Positions 1 to 7,438 of a stretch of 34,479 nucleotides of DNA are shown in pieces. The DNA comes from DATKGL01 sp035510455 (GTDB lineage Bacteria; Patescibacteriota; Saccharimonadia; Saccharimonadales; UBA4665). The notes under the pieces are model-generated. The model worked only from the letters and a program-made list of their open reading frames with translations. It did no database searches and had not been told where the DNA came from. Each line of letters begins with the position of its first letter. Positions within the stretch are counted from its first letter, which is position 1. The translations under genes and the position numbers were made by a program. The stretch spans positions 1 through 34,479 of the forward strand of contig DATKHB010000026.1 in assembly GCA_035510455.1 (NCBI GenBank), read 5' to 3'.

Positions 1-141
1 ATCACCATACCACGGAAGCAAAGTTCCCAGATTATGTTAGAGAATTCTGCTTCAGATTTTCCACGCCAGAGTTATTCGAATCACCGAAGTTATATTGCGA
101 AAAAACATTAATTCTTGTACCAATAGGGTAGGTATACCCTA
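1..141. repeat. Left copy of a 141-bp terminal inverted repeat (end of an IS)
   Basis: The first 141 bases are the exact reverse complement of the last 141 bases of the window, and identity stops abruptly at base 142. The inner edge (about 131-141, GGTATACCCTA) looks like the outer tip of an insertion sequence, because the repeat also holds the last codons of a transposase-like ORF that stops about 10 bases before that edge. The window therefore appears to lie between two oppositely oriented copies of one IS. The length of exactly 141 equals the default largest k-mer of the MEGAHIT assembler, so the outer limits are probably where the assembly broke rather than the true ends of the element. 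Confidence 0.9.
3..131 (+). CDS. IS1595-like transposase, C-terminal fragment (partial at contig edge)
   Basis: An open frame runs in from the contig edge and ends at TAG 129-131, giving 42 residues. Its HHTTEAKF...DYVREFCFRFS stretch lines up with the C-terminal RHVDPKYLQNYVDEYSFRYS of the complete IS1595-family transposase at 18575-19444: the His, Tyr-Val, Glu, Phe-Arg and Ser positions agree and several others are conservative changes. The 5' part of the gene lies outside the window. The family call rests on this short alignment only. It is clearly a different element from the internal IS. Confidence 0.5.
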   Translation, partial: HHTTEAKFPDYVREFCFRFSTPELFESPKLYCEKTLILVPIG

Positions 142-183
142 AAGACTCAATGTCCCTAAGATGTTAGTGAAACTATCAATCCC

Positions 184-213
184 TTGCATGTTCCAGCTGA
201 TTTTGGTTATATT
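184..213 (+). promoter_or_regulatory. Candidate promoter of the ABC exporter operon
   Basis: TTGCAT at 184-189 and TATATT at 208-213 are separated by 18 bp and would start a transcript near 220, about 24 nt ahead of the GTG start at 244. A purine-rich AGGGGGA just before the start fits a Shine-Dalgarno site. Confidence 0.5.
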
Positions 214-243
214 AGGCAAAGAATAAGAATTATAGGGGGATAA

Positions 244-1155
244 GTGGAGTTAGCTATAAAGACCGAAGGATTAACTAAACGTTACGGCACTTTTGTAGCG
301 CTGTCTCCTCTTGATTTGGGAGTAAAAGCTGGCGAAATTTTAGGCTACCTAGGCCCCAATGGTGCTGGCAAAACCACTACTATACGACTGATGCTAGGGC
401 TGATAAGACCCAGCGGGGGCAAAGTAGAGATATTTGGGATTAATGCTCAAAAAAAGAAAATTGATGCCCATAAAAGGCTTAGTTATGTTCCGGGTGAAGC
501 GACTTTTTGGCCCTCTTTAACTGGTGGCGAAACCCTTCACTTGCTTGGGAAGATTCACGGTCAGGTAGACTTGAAGTACCAAAAGGAACTAATAAGAAGG
601 TTCCGATTCGACCCTTCGAAAAAAGTTAGAACTTATTCAAAGGGCAATAAGCAAAAAATCAATCTTATAGCATCCTTATCGACTCGCTCAGAGTTACTTA
701 TAATGGACGAACCAACCTCCGGCCTTGATCCAATCATGGAGCAGGCTTTTCGACAGAGCGTACTTGAAGCCAAAGATAACGGTCAAACTGTCTTCCTGTC
801 CTCACATGTACTAGAAGAAGTAGAGGCTCTTTGTGACCGATTGGCGATACTCAGAGAAGGCAAACTTGTAGAACTTGGGACTTTAGCGGAGATGCGTCAT
901 TTATCGGCCTTAACGGTTACAGCGACTTTTGAGGATAAGCCGCCCAAAATTGATCACCTGAGAGGTGTGAGCGACATAAAGATTATTGGCCATCAACTGA
1001 CTTGCCAAGTACACGGTTCAATCGACGAATTACTCACTGTTTTAGCCGCTTATCATCCTAAAAATTTAATAAGCCGTGAGCCATCCCTAGAAGAATTATT
1101 CTTATCCTTATACGGTGACAAAGACGTACAAAATCCGAAAGTGACTGATGAGTAG
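244..1155 (+). CDS. ABC-2 type exporter, ATP-binding subunit
   Basis: A 303-residue ATPase of the DrrA/NatA class that would energise the membrane partner encoded next to it. Walker A GPNGAGKT is at residues 37-44. The signature motif at about 132-137 is SKGNKQ, the degenerate form common in this class. Walker B LLIMDE is at 151-156, followed by the D-loop SGLD, and the H-loop His is at 188. The last 90 residues form the regulatory extension usual in antibiotic and lipid exporter ATPases. The start is GTG with a strong purine-rich site (AGGGGGA) 4 bases upstream. The gene overlaps the permease by 8 bp, which indicates translational coupling. The substrate cannot be read from the sequence; drugs, lipids or peptides are possible. 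Confidence 0.93.
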   Translation: MELAIKTEGLTKRYGTFVALSPLDLGVKAGEILGYLGPNGAGKTTTIRLMLGLIRPSGGKVEIFGINAQKKKIDAHKRLSYVPGEATFWPSLTGGETLHLLGKIHGQVDLKYQKELIRRFRFDPSKKVRTYSKGNKQKINLIASLSTRSELLIMDEPTSGLDPIMEQAFRQSVLEAKDNGQTVFLSSHVLEEVEALCDRLAILREGKLVELGTLAEMRHLSALTVTATFEDKPPKIDHLRGVSDIKIIGHQLTCQVHGSIDELLTVLAAYHPKNLISREPSLEELFLSLYGDKDVQNPKVTDE

Positions 1156-2809
1156 CACTAATCAGTCAGGAACAACTAACACCCAGATTGAACATTTCTT
1201 TTCTCCACAGACGGTCATAGGGAGATTCGTTGCCCGCCGAACTATGCGTAGCGCAGCTTTTCTAGCGGCACTATTTGGAATAGTCGTTGCCGCAAAGGCA
1301 TCTGGGTTTGCTAGCGCTTACCCGACCGCAGCATCTCGAGTAAAAATAGCTGCTTCTTTTAGTAGCAACATCGGGCTAAGGGCAGTCCTTGGCGCCCCGA
1401 GCCATATTGCATCGGTAGCTGGCTTTACTACCTGGAATGCAAGTGGGCCGATTATGATTGTTGGATCTATTTGGGCTCTTCTGCTGGCAACAAGGAATTT
1501 TAGAGGTGAGGAAAATGCCGGTAGGTGGGAAATGTTGCTTAGCGGGCAGACGACAGCGCGAAGAGCCGCTGCTAATGTACTCGCCGGACTAGCCGCTAGC
1601 TTAGCTGTCCTTTACGTTGTCGCGGCCCTAGCTTTTATTACAATAGGTAGAATTCACACGGTAAATTTTAGCGTCAGCGCTGCGCTTTTTTTGGCATTAG
1701 TGTGCGTATCTAGTGCCGCCGTCTTTATGACAATGGGTGCCTTAGCAAGCCAGCTGATGCCTACACGAAGCAGAGCAGCCGGTCTAGCAACCGGCGTTTT
1801 TGGATTCTTCTTTTTATTAAGAGCCTTCGCCGACACCACGTCTGCACATTGGCTGCTTTACTTTACTCCTCTAGGTTGGACCGAGAAGATGCAACCACTT
1901 TATAACAGCCAGCCCAAGTGGTTAATCCCAATTATCGGATTAGTTATTCTGCTGGTTGCGCTAACGATATATTTAGCGGGCAGACGTGATCTTGGCGCAA
2001 GCACATTTGTCGACAAGGACTCTGCCAAACCGCACACTAAACTACTAAGCGGTCCGCTCCTAGCAACCATCCGCTTGACTAGATCAGCAAGTGTAGCTTG
2101 GCTAGCGGGCGTGGCCACAATGGCGTTCTTTTTTGGCCTACTTGCCAAGTCAGCTTCCCAAGCTCTAAGCCAGTCATCGGGGCTAAATCGTGAATTTGGC
2201 AGAGTACTGCACGTTTCACAAAGCATAGGCGCGACCGCGTTTTTAGGTTTCATATTTTTTCTACTTATGATAGTTATTATGTCTTACACGGCTAGTGCTG
2301 TTAGTGCTATGAGAGAAGACGAAGCCGAAGGTCTTTTAGACAACCTACTTGTGAGACGAGTCAGCCGGCTTCAGTGGTTAAGGGATAGATTGTCTATCGT
2401 AATTATAGTCATCGTTATCGCCAGCCTACTGTCGACTATCGGATCTTGGATCGGTGCCAACAGTCAACATGCCGGCGTAGCGTATCATACGCTGTTTTTG
2501 GCTGGGGTTAACACCATTTCACCAGCGGTGTTTATTCTGGGAATCGCCGTATTTGCCATGGGTGTCATACCTAGACTAACCTCAGTATTAAGTTATGGGG
2601 TCATAGTATTATCTTTTCTAATATCACTTATAGGATCGGGCATTAAATTAAACCATTGGATACTAGACACGTCCATACTCCAGCACGTTTCTCTTGCTCC
2701 GGCCGTAAAGCCTAACTGGTCTTCTGGGATCATGCTTATTTGCATCGGACTAATAATGGCCCTAATTGGATCGCTCGTATTCAATCGTCGCGATTTAGCA
2801 GCCGAATGA
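1148..2809 (+). CDS. ABC-2 type exporter, membrane subunit
   Basis: A 553-residue polytopic protein with about twelve hydrophobic segments in two homologous halves, the layout of double-length ABC-2 permeases found with DrrA-like ATPases. Each half has a segment (RNFRGEENAGRWEMLLSG and MREDEAEGLLDNLLVRRVSR) matching the cytoplasmic coupling element xREDExxGRxExLL that contacts the ATPase. It starts at ATG 1148 inside the end of the ATPase gene and ends in TGA. The two proteins should form one exporter in the cytoplasmic membrane. The downstream MMPL gene on the same strand may belong to the same unit. Confidence 0.9.
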   Translation: MSSTNQSGTTNTQIEHFFSPQTVIGRFVARRTMRSAAFLAALFGIVVAAKASGFASAYPTAASRVKIAASFSSNIGLRAVLGAPSHIASVAGFTTWNASGPIMIVGSIWALLLATRNFRGEENAGRWEMLLSGQTTARRAAANVLAGLAASLAVLYVVAALAFITIGRIHTVNFSVSAALFLALVCVSSAAVFMTMGALASQLMPTRSRAAGLATGVFGFFFLLRAFADTTSAHWLLYFTPLGWTEKMQPLYNSQPKWLIPIIGLVILLVALTIYLAGRRDLGASTFVDKDSAKPHTKLLSGPLLATIRLTRSASVAWLAGVATMAFFFGLLAKSASQALSQSSGLNREFGRVLHVSQSIGATAFLGFIFFLLMIVIMSYTASAVSAMREDEAEGLLDNLLVRRVSRLQWLRDRLSIVIIVIVIASLLSTIGSWIGANSQHAGVAYHTLFLAGVNTISPAVFILGIAVFAMGVIPRLTSVLSYGVIVLSFLISLIGSGIKLNHWILDTSILQHVSLAPAVKPNWSSGIMLICIGLIMALIGSLVFNRRDLAAE

Positions 2810-2876
2810 ATAGCGAGACCAGTATCAGAGACAAACCAGCAGCTTATTGGTATACTTAGAAAAATGGAATTCGTAT

Positions 2877-5138
2877 ATGTTTAATGCCGTTGCTAAGTTT
2901 GTCGTCAGATTTCGCTGGTTTATAATAGCGATCTGGATTTTAGCAGTCCCGATCGTTGTCAAAACTCTGCCTTCCCTTACAAGCGTTACTAAGTCAAACA
3001 ACTCTGCGTTCCTACCGTCTTCCAGCCCTAGCCAAAAAGCCTCTAGTCTAACGACGCCGTTCCAGGGGAAGAACACATCATCGACATCAATAGTCGTTGC
3101 TTCAAGCTCCTCGGGCCCACTAACTACAGCAGACAATCAAACCATCGCTCAAGTTGAGGCAAAAATTAAACAGCTACCAAATATCAGTCTAGTGAGAAAT
3201 CAAGCCACATCCAGAGATGGTCAGGTGCAAGAAATATTGGTTGGCACCTCTAGTTCTGGTTTTGGTACCGGTAGCATGCAATTCGTAACCGACGTTCGCA
3301 ATACTTTTTCCAAGGTACAAAGCCCGAGCAATCTAAGTTTTCACCTGACAGGGACACTAGCTGAAGATGTGGATTCTAATAATTCTAGTAATTCAGCCAG
3401 AAACAACACTCAAATTTTCATAATATTATTCATTATCATATTGCTATTTGTAGTTTATAGATCACTCCTCGGACCACTGATAACTTTGATCCCCGCCGCC
3501 TTATCTTTGGTAATCGCTAGCCCAATAATCGCCGAATCAACAAAAATTGGCGTTCAAGTTTCACCAATCACCCAGCTACTTCTAATTGTATTGCTGCTTG
3601 GCGCTGGGACAGATTATGGAATATTTCTTGTTTTTAGGGTGAGGGAAGAACTAAGAAAGGGCCACGAACCAAAAGAGGCAGTGATCCAAGCATTGTCTAA
3701 AGTCGGGAAGGTTATAACTTTCTCAGCCCTAACTGTGTCAGCAGCGCTTTTAAGCCTGTTGCTTGCGTCGTTTGGCTTTTACAAAGGACTTGGTCCAGCT
3801 CTAGCTATCGGCATTGCCGTTCTGTTATTGGCGGGGCTCACTCTATTACCAGCCCTGTTGACAGTTTTTGGGAGAGCAGCCTTTTGGCCTGTCAAAAACA
3901 AACCAACTAAGGAGCAAAAAATAGGCGTATGGGGCCGCGTAGCCGAAAGAGTAATTACCCATCCGGTCATAACACTAGTTATTGGGACGGTTATACTTGG
4001 GTCGTTAATCACCGGGCTAGTGGGGTACAAAACTGGAGGGTTTAATAACAGCGGACCACCAGCTAAAAGTGACTCCGCTATAGGTTCACAAATTATATCG
4101 GAGCATTTCCCGGCAGCTAACAATAATCCTCAGGATTTAATATTAAAGTTTAATAAACCAGTCTGGGATGATTTTAGTGTTGTTGCTAAAGCACAGCAAG
4201 AGTTGTCAGCCGACTCAGTATTTAAATCGGTTGAGGGGCCTATAAATGTAGGGGGCACCGGACTAAGTTCGGCTGAAATTTCCAAATTCTACCAAGGACT
4301 TGGTGCACCAAATCTTCTACCCGAGCCAGCAGGTGATAACTTGGTTGCGTATTCGGCCCAGTACCTAGCCTATCGCTCAATTTCGCAATTTATCAGCCCC
4401 GATGGCAAGACCGTTCAATTCTATGCTTTGTTAAAGGCTGGCCCTTCTGGCTCAACTGCCGCCTCACAAGCTGTACCTGCCGTTCGTAGCGCTCTAACGA
4501 CTACCGCAAGTAGCGTTGGAGCTGTAGACAACGGTCTAGTTAGCCAGGACGCTTTTGTATACGACATTTCGCACATATCCACTGACGACCTTTATAAAAT
4601 TGTCCCGGTTGTGCTAATCATCATTGCAGTTTTACTAGCAGTCTTACTACAAAGCTTGGTTGCCCCCTGGTACCTAATTCTAACTGTTGGGTTATCGTAT
4701 CTAGCAACGCTCGGTTTCGCAAACATTGTGTTCGTTCATTTGACTCATAATAGCTCTGGGCTAAGTTTCTTCTTGCCATTTTTGCTATTCGTCTTCGGGA
4801 TGGCGTTGGGCGAAGATTATAACATTCTAGTAATGAGTAGGATTCGAGAAGAAGCGCATGACAAAGTATCGCTCCGAAAAGCAATAACTAAGTCAATCGG
4901 GGTTACCGGCACGACCGTAACATCCGCTGGACTAATTTTAGCTGGTACGTTTGCGGTACTGGGCGTTGTTGGTGGGCAGTCAGAAATACAGCAAATAGGT
5001 TTTTCCATAGCATTCGGGATACTGCTCGATACATTCTTTGTTCGCACACTATTTGTTCCGTCGATCGCTGTACTGCTTGGTAAATGGAACTGGTGGCCAT
5101 CAAAACTTTATAAAAGAAGTGAGGAAAGTCACAGTTAA
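2877..5138 (+). CDS. MMPL/RND-superfamily membrane transporter
   Basis: About 753 residues in the two-repeat RND layout: one membrane helix, a large extracytoplasmic loop and a five-helix bundle, then the same again. The paired proton-relay motifs of MmpL proteins are visible as GAGTDYGIF in the first half and GEDYNILV in the second (Asp-Tyr pairs), each followed by an R-x-R-E-E segment. Such proteins use the proton gradient to export lipids, siderophores or drugs. ATG 2877 is preferred because MFNAVAKFVVRFRWFI is the typical family N-terminus. An upstream in-frame TTG at 2847 would add ten unconserved residues and overlaps a TATACT element. It lies 67 bp after the ABC permease, and a hairpin terminator follows at 5210. 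Confidence 0.92.
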   Translation: MFNAVAKFVVRFRWFIIAIWILAVPIVVKTLPSLTSVTKSNNSAFLPSSSPSQKASSLTTPFQGKNTSSTSIVVASSSSGPLTTADNQTIAQVEAKIKQLPNISLVRNQATSRDGQVQEILVGTSSSGFGTGSMQFVTDVRNTFSKVQSPSNLSFHLTGTLAEDVDSNNSSNSARNNTQIFIILFIIILLFVVYRSLLGPLITLIPAALSLVIASPIIAESTKIGVQVSPITQLLLIVLLLGAGTDYGIFLVFRVREELRKGHEPKEAVIQALSKVGKVITFSALTVSAALLSLLLASFGFYKGLGPALAIGIAVLLLAGLTLLPALLTVFGRAAFWPVKNKPTKEQKIGVWGRVAERVITHPVITLVIGTVILGSLITGLVGYKTGGFNNSGPPAKSDSAIGSQIISEHFPAANNNPQDLILKFNKPVWDDFSVVAKAQQELSADSVFKSVEGPINVGGTGLSSAEISKFYQGLGAPNLLPEPAGDNLVAYSAQYLAYRSISQFISPDGKTVQFYALLKAGPSGSTAASQAVPAVRSALTTTASSVGAVDNGLVSQDAFVYDISHISTDDLYKIVPVVLIIIAVLLAVLLQSLVAPWYLILTVGLSYLATLGFANIVFVHLTHNSSGLSFFLPFLLFVFGMALGEDYNILVMSRIREEAHDKVSLRKAITKSIGVTGTTVTSAGLILAGTFAVLGVVGGQSEIQQIGFSIAFGILLDTFFVRTLFVPSIAVLLGKWNWWPSKLYKRSEESHS

Positions 5139-5209
5139 TCTTTACATTTAAATGCTTAAATAGACACGTGCTAATGATGAAAGGATAAAAATATTTTGTC
5201 ATGCACCTA

Positions 5210-5240
5210 AAAGTTCCGCCTTCATGCGGGACTTTTTAAT
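5210..5240 (+). terminator. Rho-independent terminator, probably bidirectional
   Basis: AAAGTTCCGC (5210-5219) pairs with GCGGGACTTT (5226-5235) through one G-T wobble, leaving the loop CTTCAT, followed by TTAATTT. It lies between the MMPL gene and the converging minus-strand gene ending at 5244 and could serve both. Confidence 0.8.
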
Positions 5241-5243
5241 TTA

Positions 5244-5651
5244 CTATTGTTTCCAGGCCAAAGTCTTCTTACTGTAAAGAATCTTTATCACGCAAAGTGG
5301 CGCCAGTAGATTCCAAAATGCAATGAGAATCGTTAGCGGAGTATTGATAAAGAGTATCCCTATCGCTACAGCCACATTAAGTAGGCTTAAGAAAAAGTAA
5401 CTAACTAGGATTTGTCCTACATGAGCATGATAATACTTGTCGGCCACTCTCCATATTAGGACACCGGCGCCAACTGCGTTCCCAACGACGCTAATCGATA
5501 TAAAAATGTTTGTAAAATCTGAAAGACTGTTAAGATTTTGGAAGACATGTACCACATCAGTTAACAAGTAAAAAAAGATCGTTAAAGAAGCTCCGCCAAC
5601 GATTGAGCAGAGCCATGCCTTCAGAAAAATTGTTTTACGTTTTAAAGCCAT
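5244..5651 (-). CDS. Small integral membrane protein of unknown function
   Basis: 135 residues with four predicted membrane helices (roughly 12-30, 45-65, 80-102 and 104-124), a positively charged N-terminus (MALKRKTIF) and a basic C-terminal tail. I do not recognise the family. The spacing of helices resembles other small four-helix bundle membrane proteins, but no catalytic motif or metal site stands out. It stands alone, converging on the MMPL gene and diverging from the secreted hydrolase-like gene at 5749. A weak TACAAA box sits 7 nt upstream of the ATG, so it may also be transcribed leaderless. Confidence 0.7.
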   Translation of the reverse strand: MALKRKTIFLKAWLCSIVGGASLTIFFYLLTDVVHVFQNLNSLSDFTNIFISISVVGNAVGAGVLIWRVADKYYHAHVGQILVSYFFLSLLNVAVAIGILFINTPLTILIAFWNLLAPLCVIKILYSKKTLAWKQ

Positions 5652-5748
5652 AAGCGAATTTGTACCATTGTTATTATGACCTACTGAGCATTTTTTGAAA
5701 GTCTTTATTGATTGATATTTGATAATTTAAGGTTAATATTAAGTTGAT

Positions 5749-6414
5749 ATGTTAAATAAAGTGCTTATAGCTAGTGCCGCTATAATAATTTTAATGTTTG
5801 GGCTAGTCCTTAATGATCATCAGTCTCAAAGAGTTAACCTGACTTCCAATGACGTTTCTTGGCCCAATTGCGGCGACAGTGCAATTGTTAATTCTCCGAC
5901 CGGGATAATAGGTGTCAACGGTGGGCTGGACTTTAGGCTAAATCCATGCCCAAACAAAGAAGCATCGTGGTTCGCTAATTACGCCTTATACATAAACACC
6001 GGCTACCCGGGCAACTCTTACGGTAAAAAATACTTATTAAATCCTAAAAAATGCCAGACATCGGACAGCCAGTGCCTAGCTTATAACTGGGGCTATAACG
6101 CCACTAAATATTCAATTGATTACGCTGATTCGGAGGGCATCCACTCTCCGCTCTGGTGGCTAGATGTCGAGACAGACAACAGCTGGACGAGCAGTATTGG
6201 GGTTAACCGAGCATCTATACTAGGTGCCATCGATGCTATCAACCACTACGTTTTTATGCCGAAGATAGGTATATACTCTGATGACCTACAGTGGAACACA
6301 CTGGTCGGCAGCTGGAACCTTAGACTACCAACCTGGACAGCCACCGGGGCATCAACTCGATCGGTCGCTAAAGAGTCTTGTAGCGAAAAATCATTCGATA
6401 ACGGAGCAGTCTGA
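5749..6414 (+). CDS. Secreted GH25/DUF1906-like glycoside-hydrolase-like protein, truncated by an in-frame TGA
   Basis: A 221-residue protein with an N-terminal membrane or signal segment (residues 4-22). The rest resembles the TIM-barrel, lysozyme-like domain proteins of actinobacteria: NDVSWPNCG near the start, WWLDVETDNSW (the acidic strand-end motif) near the middle, and KIGIYSDDLQWNTLVGSW. The frame closes at TGA 6412-6414, yet the same frame continues for 26 more codons to TAA 6493-6495 and reads L-S-Q-Y-T-V-N-I-D-N-D-L-N-C. Family members end with W-L-x-Q-Y...D-x-C, so the TGA stands where a Trp (TGG) is expected. The full gene would be 5749-6495. Either this is a recent nonsense mutation or a base error. 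A TTGATA-N16-TAATAT promoter lies at about 5712-5739. Confidence 0.75.
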   Translation: MLNKVLIASAAIIILMFGLVLNDHQSQRVNLTSNDVSWPNCGDSAIVNSPTGIIGVNGGLDFRLNPCPNKEASWFANYALYINTGYPGNSYGKKYLLNPKKCQTSDSQCLAYNWGYNATKYSIDYADSEGIHSPLWWLDVETDNSWTSSIGVNRASILGAIDAINHYVFMPKIGIYSDDLQWNTLVGSWNLRLPTWTATGASTRSVAKESCSEKSFDNGAV

Positions 6415-6504
6415 CTGAGTCAATATACCGTTAATATAGATAACGATTTAAATTGCTCTTTGCAATTTAATAAGACCATCGACCACCTTAATTAAAGCTT
6501 AAAG

Positions 6505-7248
6505 CTATTTGCTGATATTAGAATTAAGAAACTCGAGAGTCTTTAACCAAGAATCGGAAGCCGCCTCTTTGTTATAGGTAAAAGAATTAGAGTCATTGAA
6601 AAAGGCATGTCCGCAGTTTGGATAAACCTTGGGAGTGAAGTCAACACCAGCTTCCTGCATATTCTTGGTAAGATCATCGAGGCCACCCATCAGTCCTTCA
6701 TCTTTTTCGCCGTAAAACGCTAGAATTGGGCATTTTATTTTTCTCAGCTCCTCAACCGTGGCATCGCAATGTCCATAAAAAGGTATAGCCGCTTTTAGTC
6801 TAGGCTCGGCTATGGCTAGACTAAAACTATAAGTCCCGCCGAAGCAAAAACCGGTAATAGCTACTCGGCTCTTTGTTTCTTCCGTAGATGATAGGTACTC
6901 GTAACATGATTTTACCTTAGCGATGGTCTCCACTGCGAATTCTGGAGACATAATCGGAGCCATCATTTCACGTATCTTAGGTTGCGCTTGAGCACGTTTT
7001 TCCGGATCAAATAATTCTTTTTGTAGCTCACCGGCTTTTTCCGTGATACCGGTTTGGCTGAGAAGATCGGGCGCCAAGACGCAGTATCCGTCTGAAGCGA
7101 ATCTCCGGGCTACGTCTTTTATGTGATCGGCTAGACCCCACACCTCGTGTATAACTATTAGCCCGCCTTTAATTAGGCCTGGTGGTTTTATGAGATAAGC
7201 CTCGAAGCTCGTTTGGTCAGTTTCTATAGTTACCGTTTTGTCTTGCAT
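6505..7248 (-). CDS. Dienelactone hydrolase family protein
   Basis: An alpha/beta hydrolase of about 247 residues. The nucleophile elbow is G-F-C-F-G-G, with Cys as nucleophile as in true dienelactone hydrolases. The acid Asp lies in FYGEKDEG and the catalytic His in CGHAFFND near the C-terminus, so the Cys-Asp-His triad is complete. The N-terminal IHEVWGL motif is also typical. The in vivo substrate is unknown; many family members act on small lactones or esters. ATG 7248 is preferred over the TTG at 7269 because a perfect TATAAT sits exactly 6 nt upstream of it, inside the TTG-started extension. Confidence 0.9.
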   Translation of the reverse strand: MQDKTVTIETDQTSFEAYLIKPPGLIKGGLIVIHEVWGLADHIKDVARRFASDGYCVLAPDLLSQTGITEKAGELQKELFDPEKRAQAQPKIREMMAPIMSPEFAVETIAKVKSCYEYLSSTEETKSRVAITGFCFGGTYSFSLAIAEPRLKAAIPFYGHCDATVEELRKIKCPILAFYGEKDEGLMGGLDDLTKNMQEAGVDFTPKVYPNCGHAFFNDSNSFTYNKEAASDSWLKTLEFLNSNISK

Positions 7249-7254
7249 AGTTAA

Positions 7255-7260
7255 ATTATA
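7255..7260 (-). promoter_or_regulatory. -10 box of the dienelactone hydrolase gene (leaderless arrangement)
   Basis: TATAAT on the minus strand, followed by 6 nt and then ATG 7248. A start site 7 nt downstream of the hexamer would be the A of the start codon. No convincing -35 is visible. Confidence 0.5.
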
Positions 7261-7313
7261 ACTCCCCAATTAATCTCAGCCTAATCTTTATAACTAAATA
7301 ACTAACAAAATCC

Positions 7314-7342
7314 TTGACAACGATTATCATTGGGAATATATT
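7314..7342 (+). promoter_or_regulatory. Strong promoter with a Fur-like box, driving a small RNA
   Basis: TTGACA at 7314-7319, a 17-bp spacer, and TATATT at 7337-7342: a near-consensus sigma-70 promoter. Bases 7316-7334 match 13 of 19 positions of the Fur consensus GATAATGATAATCATTATC, with the core GATTATCATT intact, and the match lies between and over the promoter elements where a repressor would block initiation. No Fur-family regulator gene lies in this window. Zur or another Fur-family protein is equally possible. Confidence 0.65.
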
Positions 7343-7348
7343 TAAATT

Positions 7349-7438
7349 ACCACCGTGAGGTGGTTGCTATCGCAAGATAGTACATGGAAGTACCAGCAAT
7401 GATATTTCCATAAAAGAGCCTTGCAAAAGGCTCTTTTT
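7349..7438 (+). ncRNA. Stand-alone structured small RNA (about 90 nt), unrecognised family
   Basis: The predicted start site, 7 nt after the -10 box, is the first base of a perfect hairpin: ACCACC-GTGA-GGTGGT (7349-7364). A second hairpin, CTATC-GCAA-GATAG, follows (7367-7380). A possible closing helix pairs ATGGAA (7384-7389) with TTCCAT (7406-7411). The RNA ends in an 11-bp terminator hairpin with loop GCAA and a T run. All three hairpin loops (GTGA, GCAA, GCAA) are GNRA tetraloops, which chance sequence would rarely give. No open reading frame of note lies inside. It is not followed by a same-strand gene, so it is not a riboswitch leader. The closest analogy by position of the Fur-like box is an iron-responsive regulatory RNA, but that is inference. 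Confidence 0.75.
7412..7438 (+). terminator. Terminator of the small RNA, also able to serve cydB
   Basis: AAAAGAGCCTT (7412-7422) and AAGGCTCTTTT (7427-7437) form a perfect 11-bp stem with loop GCAA, ending in a T run. Read on the minus strand it also ends in TTTT, and the cydB stop codon (7437-7439) overlaps its edge, so it probably terminates both converging transcripts. Confidence 0.88.

Noticed and set aside
2825..3136. 103-residue minus-strand ORF overlapping the start of the MMPL gene
   Set aside because: It is antisense to a well-conserved coding region, has no recognisable motif and no ribosome site; a shadow frame.
6412..6470. Selenocysteine or stop-codon recoding at the TGA, helped by the 9-bp hairpin at 6448-6470
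   Set aside because: The hairpin is AT-rich, starts 33 nt after the TGA and lacks a SECIS-type loop. The expected residue is Trp, and TGA ends several normal genes in this window.
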